Positions 44,976 to 53,331 of a DNA stretch of 64,000 nucleotides are shown here, one piece after another (position 1 is the stretch's first letter; each line of letters opens with the position of its first letter). Source of the DNA: CAVYGN01 sp964413265 (GTDB lineage Bacteria; Spirochaetota; Brevinematia; Brevinematales; JAOACQ01); assembly GCA_964413265.1 (NCBI GenBank), contig CAYPRX010000106.1:1-64000 (forward strand). The letters are read 5' to 3'. The translations under genes and the position numbers were made by a program. The notes under the pieces were generated by a model that ran no database searches, was not told the DNA's origin, and saw nothing but the letters and a program-made list of their open reading frames with translations.

Positions 44976-45788
44976 TTAGTTATTTATTTTTATATAATAT
45001 CGAATGATCTTATCCCGGTTCTGCGTTGAAAATAATTTTATTAGCCCTTCAATTTTATTCAGCGGATAATCCTCAGGTAAAAATCTGGCCGGAAAGGGCG
45101 GTTCATCTACAAAACATTTCAGATAATGTACAGGGCCGGCATATAAATACCTTCTCGCGCATTCATCTTCTGAAATATTTTCTTCCGAGAAGAAATAATA
45201 CAGGTCGTTGTTGAATTGATTCAGAAAAAGAACCCTTCTTTTCAAATCAAATATTTCCAGGATCTTATCCTTCAAAGCCCCCTCTTCAATATCGGGACAT
45301 TTAAAAATGTAAAGATTTTTATCAAGGCCGTATTTTCTTATGGCGGAAGTCAGTTCTTTGGTGTCGATCAGCCCGTTTATATATGTATTTTGTGCAAGCC
45401 TTTTGAAACCATAATACCGCAGGGTCTCCCTTGCCACATAACGTTCTTTTTCATCGTCTTTTCGGAAAGAAAATACGGCCAGGATAAAGCCCTCAGGGCG
45501 GTCTTTTTGATTTGATACTACCCTGCTCACAGATTTCTGAATTTCTGTAAGGCTGTATCGTATCTTCCCCTTTTCATCCTTGAACATATCAATTTCACCT
45601 TTAGCCCTGACTCTAGAAAGTGCTGTTCTTACAGCGCTGTAGGAAAACCCTGCATACTCAGCCAGATCGCGAATACCGTTCAGGGTAGGATACGGTAATT
45701 CCCTGAAAAGTAATACGTTTTCCCTGAAAATCATCGGTGTTATCAAAATATGCTGCAGTTGCAGAGGGTATTTCCTTTTAAAATCCAT
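44976..45788 (-). CDS. PaaX-like transcriptional repressor
   Basis: The 270-residue protein has an N-terminal winged-helix domain (about 20-85) with S-A-V-R-T-A-L-S-R-V-R-A-K-G-E, the PaaX recognition-helix pattern, a central region (100-190) and the PaaX-type C-terminal domain. PaaX-type proteins repress catabolic operons and often respond to CoA thioesters. It is first gene of an operon with the FAD oxidoreductase; a perfect inverted repeat overlaps its promoter. The effector is unknown. Confidence 0.8.
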   Translation of the reverse strand: MDFKRKYPLQLQHILITPMIFRENVLLFRELPYPTLNGIRDLAEYAGFSYSAVRTALSRVRAKGEIDMFKDEKGKIRYSLTEIQKSVSRVVSNQKDRPEGFILAVFSFRKDDEKERYVARETLRYYGFKRLAQNTYINGLIDTKELTSAIRKYGLDKNLYIFKCPDIEEGALKDKILEIFDLKRRVLFLNQFNNDLYYFFSEENISEDECARRYLYAGPVHYLKCFVDEPPFPARFLPEDYPLNKIEGLIKLFSTQNRDKIIRYYIKINN

Positions 45789-45796
45789 GATGATTA

Positions 45797-45839
45797 TATG
45801 TTACAAATATTTAATATGTATTATTTATAATGTAACATA
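45797..45839. promoter_or_regulatory. candidate operator: perfect inverted repeat before the PaaX-like gene
   Basis: TATGTTACA at 45797-45805 is matched by its exact complement TGTAACATA at 45831-45839, centres about three helical turns apart. The right arm overlaps the -10 element of the regulator's promoter. A third similar half-site (TTACAA, 45860-45865) adjoins the -35 of the divergent gene. Confidence 0.6.
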
Positions 45840-45857
45840 AAAACAAACCTTTGTCAA
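45829..45857 (-). promoter_or_regulatory. promoter of the PaaX-like regulator operon
   Basis: Minus strand: TTGACA (45857-45852), 17-base spacer, TACATT (45834-45829). The -10 lies inside the inverted repeat, consistent with autorepression. Confidence 0.5.
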
Positions 45858-45866
45858 CATTACAAA

Positions 45867-45894
45867 TTGAAAAATAGTAAAAGCATGTTATAAT
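45867..45894 (+). promoter_or_regulatory. sigma70-type promoter for the gene at 45920
   Basis: TTGAAA (45867-45872), 16-base spacer, TATAAT (45889-45894), 25 bases before the ATG, which has an AGGAGG site. Confidence 0.6.
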
Positions 45895-45919
45895 TATTTT
45901 ATAAGACGAGGAGGCATCT

Positions 45920-46546
45920 ATGATAAAAAATTTTATTGCTTTATTCACACTATTTGTTTTTTCAAGCATATCAGGGTTTGCAGCGAATTACAGAGTCATT
46001 ACCGAATTGAACGATTTCGGAGGAATTACTTCTGAATACAGCTACCGGAATGGTGACGAATTCTATAATAAATACGGGGTTGAGCGTTCCATCTCATTCT
46101 ATGATTATGCTAAGAGCCTGAAGAAGGTTGAATTTTATTACATCCCTGCCGCCTCTAAGGAAAATGGCTATAATAAACGTATAGAGTATTATAATGATAA
46201 AGAGAAAATCGTTTCAAATGAAGTTTTCCATACTGAAGAATTTGCCCGCAGAGAGAACTATATCCGGCACACTGAATATTATAATCCCAGGGGAGAGAAG
46301 GAGAGGATGGATTATTTTTATACACGTGATTTTGCTGATAAGAAAGGTTATGAAAGGGCCACTCTCATAGTAGCCGGCGGATTTACAAAGGAATGGGACT
46401 ATTATTTCACTGAAAGCTATATTGAACAAAGTGGAATAGCAGTTCGTAAGGATTATTATGTGACCGATCCCTATGGCAAGGAAAAAATCAAAGAAACGGT
46501 GCTTTTTGATAAGGATAATAATGAAATTAAAAAAAAGGGGGAATAA
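45920..46546 (+). CDS. exported tyrosine-rich repeat protein
   Basis: The 208-residue product has a signal peptide (1-21). The mature part consists of loosely repeated units of about 28-30 residues built around paired tyrosines and a charged turn (V-E-F-Y-Y-I-P, I-E-Y-Y-N-D, T-E-Y-Y-N-P, W-D-Y-Y-F-T, K-D-Y-Y-V-T). This suggests a repetitive beta structure of the MORN or YwqK kind, but no family was recognised. It is divergent from the PaaX-like gene and shares its control region. Confidence 0.7.
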   Translation: MIKNFIALFTLFVFSSISGFAANYRVITELNDFGGITSEYSYRNGDEFYNKYGVERSISFYDYAKSLKKVEFYYIPAASKENGYNKRIEYYNDKEKIVSNEVFHTEEFARRENYIRHTEYYNPRGEKERMDYFYTRDFADKKGYERATLIVAGGFTKEWDYYFTESYIEQSGIAVRKDYYVTDPYGKEKIKETVLFDKDNNEIKKKGE

Positions 46547-46550
46547 CCCC
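46529..46550 (-). terminator. weak terminator-like hairpin after addB-like gene
   Basis: On the minus strand a short GGGG/CCCC stem (46550-46547 with 46541-46537) is followed by a run of T (from 46536 down). The stem is only four to five pairs, and it overlaps the 3' end of the convergent gene. Confidence 0.35.
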
Positions 46551-46553
46551 TGA

Positions 46554-49500
46554 TCAATTTGAGAAAAGCTTATCGGAGCGGGGGCAAGCCGATGTATAGG
46601 GGCAGAATTCACACTTCAGATCAGATTCAGTATCAACACTCCCCTCATGACCTGAAAAATTTTTGTAAAATGTAAGGATATCTTCGTTATAATCTGTTTC
46701 CAGCGTGACCGGCTTGAAATCTCCTTTCATAATAAGGCTGAAAGCCGCCATTATCTCAGAAATTTTTTCTTTCCATATCTCCTTGAAATCTGTAATTGAA
46801 TGATCTCCTTTGCTGAAGGGAAGCACATCCATTTTCCTTTCTTTGCCTTTTTTTTCAATCGAAACAAAAGATATTTCACTTACCGGCTTATCTAGGGACC
46901 AGGCATAGATAAAACCCTGGAAGATTTTCAAGGGAATAAAATAGTCCTTCTTGAAGTGGCTGACGCTTCCTGTTTTATAATCTATTATTCTCAAAGAGCT
47001 TCTTTCCCCACCATCGGATGAATCGATTCTATCGATGCTTCCGGTTATGGGCAAGAGGTAACCTTCACCTATTTCGAGGACTGAATTTACTGGATGCTCT
47101 GTCAGGATCGGCTTGTAGTCTCTTAGTTTCTCAGCATCAAATTCGATAAATTCCCTTAAAAACGAGCGGTAGTTTTCCATTTCCATTTCAAATAACTCTT
47201 TTTCACCCTCTAAATTTGCGAATTCGCTGAAATTGCGTTCGATGCAAGAGTCCAGCACGTCGAACATCTTTTTCTTATTACCAAGAAGGAAATCAGAGGA
47301 CTTTTCAGAAGTTTCCAGTATATAATCTTTAAGGACGGCATGATAAAAACTTCCCTTGAGAGTGGATTCGATCTTCTGGGAAGGGTATTGATCACTTCGG
47401 ATTTTCAATAAATAGCGCAGCAGGAAATGGTATCGGCAGTTGCCGAAAGATTCAAGCAGTGAACTGCTGAAAGTCAATTTCTTGATTTTATCGGCGATCC
47501 AATCAGAATTTTCTCTACAGTCTCCAAAATAGGAAAGACCAGTTTTTACAGGAGAAATATCCAATCTGTATGCCATATTTATTCCGCTTATCAGATCAAA
47601 ATAATTCCTCATCTGCATAGCTCTTTCCATACCCTGGTTTTCCCTCAATATTTCCTTCTTTATGGTTACATCTAAGAGATCGAAATCATGCGATATAAGC
47701 GTCTGAAAATCGAAAATTTCCATCCAGCGGGAAGAGGGGACGATTTCGAAAATAAAGGGTTCAGCCTCATCAGCATTTTTTTCAGGGAAAATCATTTTTT
47801 CTATATCCTGAAGGTAGAGGGAGGATATTATTTCACGTCCGGATTCATCATATGGCGTTGCGGAAAGATATAAAAATTCGGTGCAGCGTGAAACGGCTAA
47901 GGCGAACTCAAGCCTTGCCGATATAGCAGTATGCTCCTCATCCTGGAAAATAATCTTTGAGGCGAGACCGTTTATCCTCCTTTTTTCCTGTCCATTGATC
48001 AGTGACAGCGGAACACCCGGAGGGAATTCTCCCTCATTTAAACCTGCAATAAATACAGCTCTTCGGGAAGATTCCCTCATATCAAAGGGTACGCCAATTT
48101 TCACGGCATCATAAGGATAATACTGGTAACGATAACTTGTATTCTGGATAAGATTTTCTATCAGAGAAAAAAGTTCGATATTCGAGAAGAGGTTGATTTC
48201 TAACAATTTCAGTGATTTCCTGATCGAAGAAAGGGTATCTTTCAGTTTGCGAAATGCTGTGAAATCACGGGCTGCAAAACCACTACCTTCTTCCCCGTCT
48301 CCGCCCAGAGTTTCTTCCATGCCAAGGCCACCTGTAAGCCTGGAAAACCAAATTATGAAGTCGTCAATGCTGATGGGTCCCTTTTGAGGCAGGATCAGGG
48401 CTAAAAATTCATCCAGTGTATCCCTTATCCGTGATATGGAGTTTATTTTACGCCCCAGTTCCTCGATAGAAATTTCATTTCCCTCATTGTTTATAAAAAT
48501 TTTATTCCTTTTCTCCCTGTAATACCTTTCTCTCGATTCGCAGGTCTTAAGCCAACCTTCCCTGTCGGCCTTAATAAAAGAGGGTATTACTTCAGTCAGA
48601 CTGCTTAATATTTTAAAAGAAGGATTGGCAGTATAATTTGAGTTAACTATCGAGAGTATTCTTATACTGTCGATCGCTCCGTCTTTAAATGCACTCTCGC
48701 AAATATAAAAAAGAAAGATGATTGCAGGGTTGTCTTTGAGAGGTTCGTCCATGGTATTGTAATAGGGTATATCGAAACGTGAAAAAACGCTTTTAATTAT
48801 ATTACTGTACTGGCCCATGTTCCTAATTATTAATCCCATTTCACCGTAATTGACTTTGTGAGCGATCTTCAGGCGCTTTATCTCGTTAGCTATCTTTTCA
48901 ATTTCCCTGTATTTTCCAAAAGCCCTTATCACAGAAATGTTGAGTTCTGGCATTTTACCCTCCAGCTTTCCTTCGAGGATTGCACCTGAGAGGATTGAAA
49001 AGGGATTATTTGGTGATGGCATCCTGGTAATATCCAGCTTAAATTTGATTTTCAGGTCATCGAAGGTCTTCCTGATAAGGGGTGAGTTTAAAGAAGGGAG
49101 AGTCAGGAAAGCTCTCTTATTTTCCCTTTCAAAGGCTGTGGTCAGGTTTTTAATAAATTCGAATTCAGTTGCCGTAAAATCGAAAAAACCGTCGATGACA
49201 AGAAGAGACCATGGGATTGGACTAAGTCTCAGGATTTCGCCCGATGCTTCCATGAAAAGCGAGTAATTATCATTGAGTCCTGTTTTTATAAGCATGTTTT
49301 CATATTCATCATAAATGAGAAAAATATCGTTCCATTTAATCCTGTTATTTTTTCCATTATCAGGCAGGCATTTCTTAATGTCACTGCACCCCCGTATTGT
49401 CGAACCGGCCCTGAGTTCCATAATCAGGGAATAGATCAATTTTATGACCCCGCCGTAGCTGTCGATATCCCTGAAATAACCGAATTTTTTTTTATTTTTC

Positions 49501-49784
49501 TCGATGATCATTCTAACGATTATATATGATTCAAAATCGCTTATCTGCCCGGGATAATTCTTAGCCAGTAAAAGCACAGTCTGCATAAATTCACCGAGAG
49601 TATAAACAATTTTCCCGGCAAATCCCCCTGTTTCTTCCGCAAGTAAAGACATGAACTCGTCTCGTAATATCCTTGTGGGAACAATAACAAGGGGATTAGA
49701 TTTAGAAGCGATGTCATGTTTGATGATATTTAATACATAAGCTGTTTTGCCTGATTTAAAAGGACCTTGTATAAGATTGAGCAT
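46554..49784 (-). CDS. AddB/RexB-like helicase-nuclease subunit
   Basis: The 1076-residue protein starts with a Walker-A-like Q-G-P-F-K-S-G-K-T-A, contains UvrD-like helicase-fold regions, and ends in a PD-(D/E)XK nuclease domain: S-F-G-N-C-R-Y-H-F near 781, G-S-F-Y-H-A-V near 812, D-R-I-D and I-I-D-Y-K-T-G near 917-935. Four cysteines (about C781, then C1058, C1061, C1067) match the iron-sulphur staple of AddB. It would process double-strand breaks with AddA for recombination. No addA gene lies on either side in this window. Confidence 0.85.
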   Translation of the reverse strand: MLNLIQGPFKSGKTAYVLNIIKHDIASKSNPLVIVPTRILRDEFMSLLAEETGGFAGKIVYTLGEFMQTVLLLAKNYPGQISDFESYIIVRMIIEKNKKKFGYFRDIDSYGGVIKLIYSLIMELRAGSTIRGCSDIKKCLPDNGKNNRIKWNDIFLIYDEYENMLIKTGLNDNYSLFMEASGEILRLSPIPWSLLVIDGFFDFTATEFEFIKNLTTAFERENKRAFLTLPSLNSPLIRKTFDDLKIKFKLDITRMPSPNNPFSILSGAILEGKLEGKMPELNISVIRAFGKYREIEKIANEIKRLKIAHKVNYGEMGLIIRNMGQYSNIIKSVFSRFDIPYYNTMDEPLKDNPAIIFLFYICESAFKDGAIDSIRILSIVNSNYTANPSFKILSSLTEVIPSFIKADREGWLKTCESRERYYREKRNKIFINNEGNEISIEELGRKINSISRIRDTLDEFLALILPQKGPISIDDFIIWFSRLTGGLGMEETLGGDGEEGSGFAARDFTAFRKLKDTLSSIRKSLKLLEINLFSNIELFSLIENLIQNTSYRYQYYPYDAVKIGVPFDMRESSRRAVFIAGLNEGEFPPGVPLSLINGQEKRRINGLASKIIFQDEEHTAISARLEFALAVSRCTEFLYLSATPYDESGREIISSLYLQDIEKMIFPEKNADEAEPFIFEIVPSSRWMEIFDFQTLISHDFDLLDVTIKKEILRENQGMERAMQMRNYFDLISGINMAYRLDISPVKTGLSYFGDCRENSDWIADKIKKLTFSSSLLESFGNCRYHFLLRYLLKIRSDQYPSQKIESTLKGSFYHAVLKDYILETSEKSSDFLLGNKKKMFDVLDSCIERNFSEFANLEGEKELFEMEMENYRSFLREFIEFDAEKLRDYKPILTEHPVNSVLEIGEGYLLPITGSIDRIDSSDGGERSSLRIIDYKTGSVSHFKKDYFIPLKIFQGFIYAWSLDKPVSEISFVSIEKKGKERKMDVLPFSKGDHSITDFKEIWKEKISEIMAAFSLIMKGDFKPVTLETDYNEDILTFYKNFSGHEGSVDTESDLKCEFCPYTSACPRSDKLFSN

Positions 49785-49872
49785 TAAAAATCTCCCTTTT
49801 TATTATGGAATAAAAGACCGATATAATCCAGTCTTTGAGTTTTACTGAAGGGGGTTGAATCAGATTATGATT

Positions 49873-49902
49873 TTGTATTTATAGCTGGAATAATGCTATA
49901 AT
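49873..49902 (+). promoter_or_regulatory. sigma70-type promoter for the Sfp-type gene
   Basis: TTGTAT (49873-49878), 18-base spacer, TATAAT (49897-49902), about 50 bases before the start. Confidence 0.5.
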
Positions 49903-49950
49903 TACTTATATGTATCTGATTTGATCTGTGATTGGTAGGGTATGCGGATA

Positions 49951-50664
49951 ATGATAGATGATAAAATAATGATTCCCGAGGAAAGCATACATATCTGGCT
50001 TGCCGATATCGAAAAAGAAGGTCCCAATCATGAATGTCTCTCATGTATTTTGTCGCCTGGAGAAAAGGAGAGGATAAAAAGGTTTGTTTTTGATAAGGAC
50101 AAAAAACGGTTTTTAATCACTCATGGCCTATTAAGATTAATACTGGGACGCTACACTGGCATTGCTCCAGACGCTTTACGGTTTTCAGTCATGGAGAAGG
50201 GGAAACCAGTCCTGGAAAATTCCGGCGGGAGGGATATAAGATTTAATTTATCCCATTCGGGAAAGTATGTAATTTACGCTATTACTGAAAGAAGAGAAAT
50301 AGGCATAGATATTGAATATATGAGGGAATTTTCCGATGCCGACAGGATTGTCAATAGATTTTTCTCAAAAAGAGAAATTGAAGAGTACTTTAGGCTGGAC
50401 CCAGGAATGAGAAAAAGGGCTTTTTTTAAATGCTGGACCCGTAAAGAGGCTTTTATCAAGGCCATTGGAAGGGGTTTTTATATGCCTCTGCGCAATTTTT
50501 CAGTCTCTCCAGACCCTGATGCTAAGTCCGGAATTGAAATACATCAGGAAAGCATACCGGACCGTAAATGGTCTATATATGATGTTGAACTTGAAGATGC
50601 CGATTATACCGCTTCTATTGCATATGAGGGTCAGCGGGCTGAAATCGCATACCTGAAATGGTAA
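49951..50664 (+). CDS. 4'-phosphopantetheinyl transferase, Sfp type
   Basis: Transfers the phosphopantetheine arm from CoA to carrier-protein serines. The ATG at 49951 is ten bases after a GGTAGGG site; an ATG at 49942 is only one base from it. The 237-residue protein is two-lobed, Sfp-sized: F-N-L-S-H-S-G-K-Y near 93, the metal motif I-G-I-D-I-E-Y near 111 and the W-T-R-K-E-A-F-I-K motif near 154. Sfp-type enzymes usually serve polyketide or peptide synthetases, but in genomes without AcpS they activate ACP. Confidence 0.9.
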   Translation: MIDDKIMIPEESIHIWLADIEKEGPNHECLSCILSPGEKERIKRFVFDKDKKRFLITHGLLRLILGRYTGIAPDALRFSVMEKGKPVLENSGGRDIRFNLSHSGKYVIYAITERREIGIDIEYMREFSDADRIVNRFFSKREIEEYFRLDPGMRKRAFFKCWTRKEAFIKAIGRGFYMPLRNFSVSPDPDAKSGIEIHQESIPDRKWSIYDVELEDADYTASIAYEGQRAEIAYLKW

Positions 50665-50707
50665 TCAGGTTATGGCCTGGCCTCTTCATATCCCCTACAA
50701 TTTATAT

Positions 50708-50736
50708 TTGACTTACAATGCACAACACTTTATAGT
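50708..50736 (+). promoter_or_regulatory. sigma70-type promoter for the dGTPase-like gene
   Basis: TTGACT (50708-50713), 17-base spacer, TATAGT (50731-50736), about 62 bases before the start codon. Confidence 0.6.
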
Positions 50737-50798
50737 ATAAAGGATTGCGTTCATTACTGCTATTTTTTTTCTTTATTTGAGGATGATTTGAAGGGCAT

Positions 50799-52028
50799 AT
50801 GAAAAAATTCCAGGAATTTTCTATTGAGAATCTCAAGGACAAATACGAAAACTCCATCCGAAGGGAATCACATATTTATGAAAGGGAAAATGAACTTAGA
50901 AGCCATTTTCAGAGGGATTACAACAGGATTCTGCATTCAAAATCATACCGCAGATTGAAGCATAAGACCCAGGTATTTTTTGCAACAAAAAACGACCATG
51001 TGTGCACGAGAATAGAGCATGTGAACCATGTGTCGGCGATCAGCTACACCCTTGCATCTTTTCTTGGGCTTAATACCGAATTGACGAGTGCGATTGCCAT
51101 AGGGCATGATATAGGGCACACACCTTTCGGACATACTGGAGAGGAGATTTTGAATACGATCACCCAGAGAGAGCTTGGATTACATTTCTGGCATGAGATG
51201 AACAGCCTTTACTTCGTTGATAACATTGAATTGCTGCAGAATCCTCAAGGAAAGTACAATAATCTGAACTTAACCTATGGTGTCAGGGATGGGATATTAT
51301 GCCACTGCGGAGAAAAGGATGATATGAATTTAATACCCAGGAATGAAGTGATAAAATTTGAATCCGTTACTAAAGAAGATCAGCCGTCTCCTTATACCTG
51401 GGAGGGTTGCATAGTCAGGATCGCTGATAAAATTGCCTTCCTCGGGAGAGATATCGAGGACGCTGTTTCGCTGAAAATAATAACAGGAAGCGAATTGAAT
51501 AAACTGGCAAAAGAGGTCACCAGCGTAATAAGAGGCATAAATTTGGAGGAGATCAACAATACGAATATCATACATTATTTTATGGTCGACCTTTGCAAGA
51601 ACAGCAGCCCCTTGAACGGGTTAAGATTCAGCGAATCGTTTGCGAAGCTACTGGTGTTCATCAAAGATTTCAGTCAGAATAATATTTATAAGTGCCGCAG
51701 ACTTGAATATTTTAAAAATTATGCAGTTCTTGTTATTGAAACGATATATAGATCTCTGACAGATATGGATTTTGATTATGATATGGATAAAATGAGGCTT
51801 TTTTTAAGCCATCTTGGCAAGAATTTTGAACAGTTGATCAAGTACTTCAAAAAATGGCTTATAAAGTATTCGAATATATATAAAACTAGAGAGAATAAAT
51901 ATGAAGAGGTTAAAAAGCTTTATAACCTGGAAGACAAACTGCATTATAAAAGGGCTGTAATTGATTTTATAGCGAGTATGACTGATACATTCGCCATCAA
52001 GCTATTTGAAGAGATAATCAGTTTTTAA
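50799..52028 (+). CDS. dgt: dGTPase-like HD-domain triphosphohydrolase
   Basis: The 409-residue protein has the dGTPase layout: R-D-Y-N-R-I-L-H-S-K-S-Y-R near 42, H-K-T-Q-V-F near 57, R-I-E-H-V-N-H-V near 72 and the HD motif A-I-G-H-D-I-G-H-T-P-F-G-H near 105. These enzymes cut dGTP (or other dNTPs) to nucleoside and triphosphate, trimming nucleotide pools. Substrate range is not readable from sequence. Transcribed alone from a good promoter. Confidence 0.88.
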   Translation: MKKFQEFSIENLKDKYENSIRRESHIYERENELRSHFQRDYNRILHSKSYRRLKHKTQVFFATKNDHVCTRIEHVNHVSAISYTLASFLGLNTELTSAIAIGHDIGHTPFGHTGEEILNTITQRELGLHFWHEMNSLYFVDNIELLQNPQGKYNNLNLTYGVRDGILCHCGEKDDMNLIPRNEVIKFESVTKEDQPSPYTWEGCIVRIADKIAFLGRDIEDAVSLKIITGSELNKLAKEVTSVIRGINLEEINNTNIIHYFMVDLCKNSSPLNGLRFSESFAKLLVFIKDFSQNNIYKCRRLEYFKNYAVLVIETIYRSLTDMDFDYDMDKMRLFLSHLGKNFEQLIKYFKKWLIKYSNIYKTRENKYEEVKKLYNLEDKLHYKRAVIDFIASMTDTFAIKLFEEIISF

Positions 52029-52082
52029 AATATCCTTTTCCTGAAAATCCTGCCTGGAAACTGCCGAAAGGCTTGTGAAAAA

Positions 52083-52111
52083 TTGATTTTTATATTATAC
52101 AATAATATAAT
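52083..52111 (+). promoter_or_regulatory. sigma70-type promoter for ilvC
   Basis: TTGATT (52083-52088), 17-base spacer, TATAAT (52106-52111). A hairpin (52113-52121 with 52129-52138, one bulged base) begins at about the expected transcription start and could shape the mRNA 5' end or mark a dimer-binding site. Confidence 0.6.
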
Positions 52112-52158
52112 TATCACCGGTGTTAAAAACCGGATGATTGATTAAAAAGGAGGCTTCT

Positions 52159-53259
52159 ATGGCCAAGATCAATTTCGGCGGAACACTTGAAGAAGTTGTA
52201 ACTCGTGATGAATTCCCCCTTTCTAAAGCAAGGGATATATTAAAGGACGAAGTAATAGCAATTTTAGGATACGGTGTTCAGGGCCCTGCCCAGGGACTGA
52301 ACATGAAAGACAACGGTTTTAAGGTCCTTATTGGCCAATCAAAACAGTTTCCGAGGGACTGGGAGAGGGCTGTAAAAGATGGCTGGGTTCCCGGGAAGGA
52401 CCTTTTCGAGCTGGATGAAGCGGCTGAAAAGGGTACTGTCATAATGATGCTAGTAAGCGATGCGGCACAGAGACAGATATGGCCTATGGTTAAAAAGCAT
52501 TTGAAAGAAGGCAATGCTTTATATTTTTCACATGGTTTCTCAATTGTATATAAAAAGCAGACAGATGTCATTCCACCTTCCGATGTCGATGTCATAATGG
52601 TGGCTCCCAAGGGTTCCGGTACTTCAGTACGGAGGAATTTCCTTTCCGGGGCGGGTATAAATTCAAGTTTTGCCATTGCACAGGATTATACTAAAAAAGC
52701 CTATGAGAGGTGTATAGCGATAGGTATCGGAATAGGCTCCGGATATCTATTTCCTACTACTTTTGAAAAAGAGGTTTTCAGTGATCTAACAGGTGAAAGA
52801 GGAGTCTTAATGGGAGCTCTTGCAGGTATAATGGAAGCTCAGTACCAGACTTTAAGGGAAAACGGACATACACCCAGCGAGGCATTTAATGAGACTGTCG
52901 AAGAGTTGACTCAGAGCCTGATACGCCTGGTTGATGAAAATGGTATGGATTGGATGTATTCAAACTGTTCAGCCACCGCTCAGAGGGGAGCTTTGGATTG
53001 GAAACCCCGTTTCAAGGAAGCAGTACTTCCTACATTCAAGAAACTCTATCAGAACGTAAAAGCCGGCGTAGAGACTGCGAGGGTTATTAAAGAGGGCAGC
53101 AGGCCGGATTACCAGGTGAGGCTTAATCAAGAACTTTTAACTATCAAAAACTCTGAAATGTGGCAGGCCGGTGCAGCTGTAAGGAGCCTTAGGCCGAAGG
53201 AACCTGTCAAAAAAATAGACTCGAATACGAAAGGAATATCCGGCAGGGATGAAGATTAG
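52159..53259 (+). CDS. ilvC: ketol-acid reductoisomerase, fungal/Ilv5-like type
   Basis: Makes dihydroxy-isovalerate and its homologue in valine, leucine and isoleucine synthesis. The ATG at 52159 follows AAAGGAGG; 366 residues. NADPH motif G-Y-G-V-Q-G-P-A-Q-G-L-N near 38, V-A-P-K-G-S-G near 150, catalytic acidic residues in F-E-K-E-V-F-S-D-L-T-G-E-R-G (about 210) and N-E-T-V-E-E near 250. Features such as F-G-G-T-L-E-E-V near the start and D-G-W-V-P-G-K near 73 track yeast Ilv5 and its bacterial relatives rather than the common short bacterial enzyme. Other ilv genes are absent nearby. Confidence 0.93.
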   Translation: MAKINFGGTLEEVVTRDEFPLSKARDILKDEVIAILGYGVQGPAQGLNMKDNGFKVLIGQSKQFPRDWERAVKDGWVPGKDLFELDEAAEKGTVIMMLVSDAAQRQIWPMVKKHLKEGNALYFSHGFSIVYKKQTDVIPPSDVDVIMVAPKGSGTSVRRNFLSGAGINSSFAIAQDYTKKAYERCIAIGIGIGSGYLFPTTFEKEVFSDLTGERGVLMGALAGIMEAQYQTLRENGHTPSEAFNETVEELTQSLIRLVDENGMDWMYSNCSATAQRGALDWKPRFKEAVLPTFKKLYQNVKAGVETARVIKEGSRPDYQVRLNQELLTIKNSEMWQAGAAVRSLRPKEPVKKIDSNTKGISGRDED

Positions 53260-53275
53260 ATATTACCGCATACAA

Positions 53276-53305
53276 AGAATCGCCAGGCTCTTGCAAGGCG
53301 ATTCT
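53276..53305. other. perfect hairpin between ilvC and purC
   Basis: AGAATCGCC (53276-53284) and GGCGATTCT (53297-53305) form a nine-base perfect stem with a 12-base loop. No T-tract follows, so it is not an ordinary intrinsic terminator; it ends nine bases before the purC ribosome-binding site. Confidence 0.5.
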
Positions 53306-53331
53306 CCTCATAAAGGAGACCTTTGATTCTT

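Noticed and set aside
53276..53305. Intrinsic terminator after ilvC
   Set aside because: A strong stem but no T-run on either strand.
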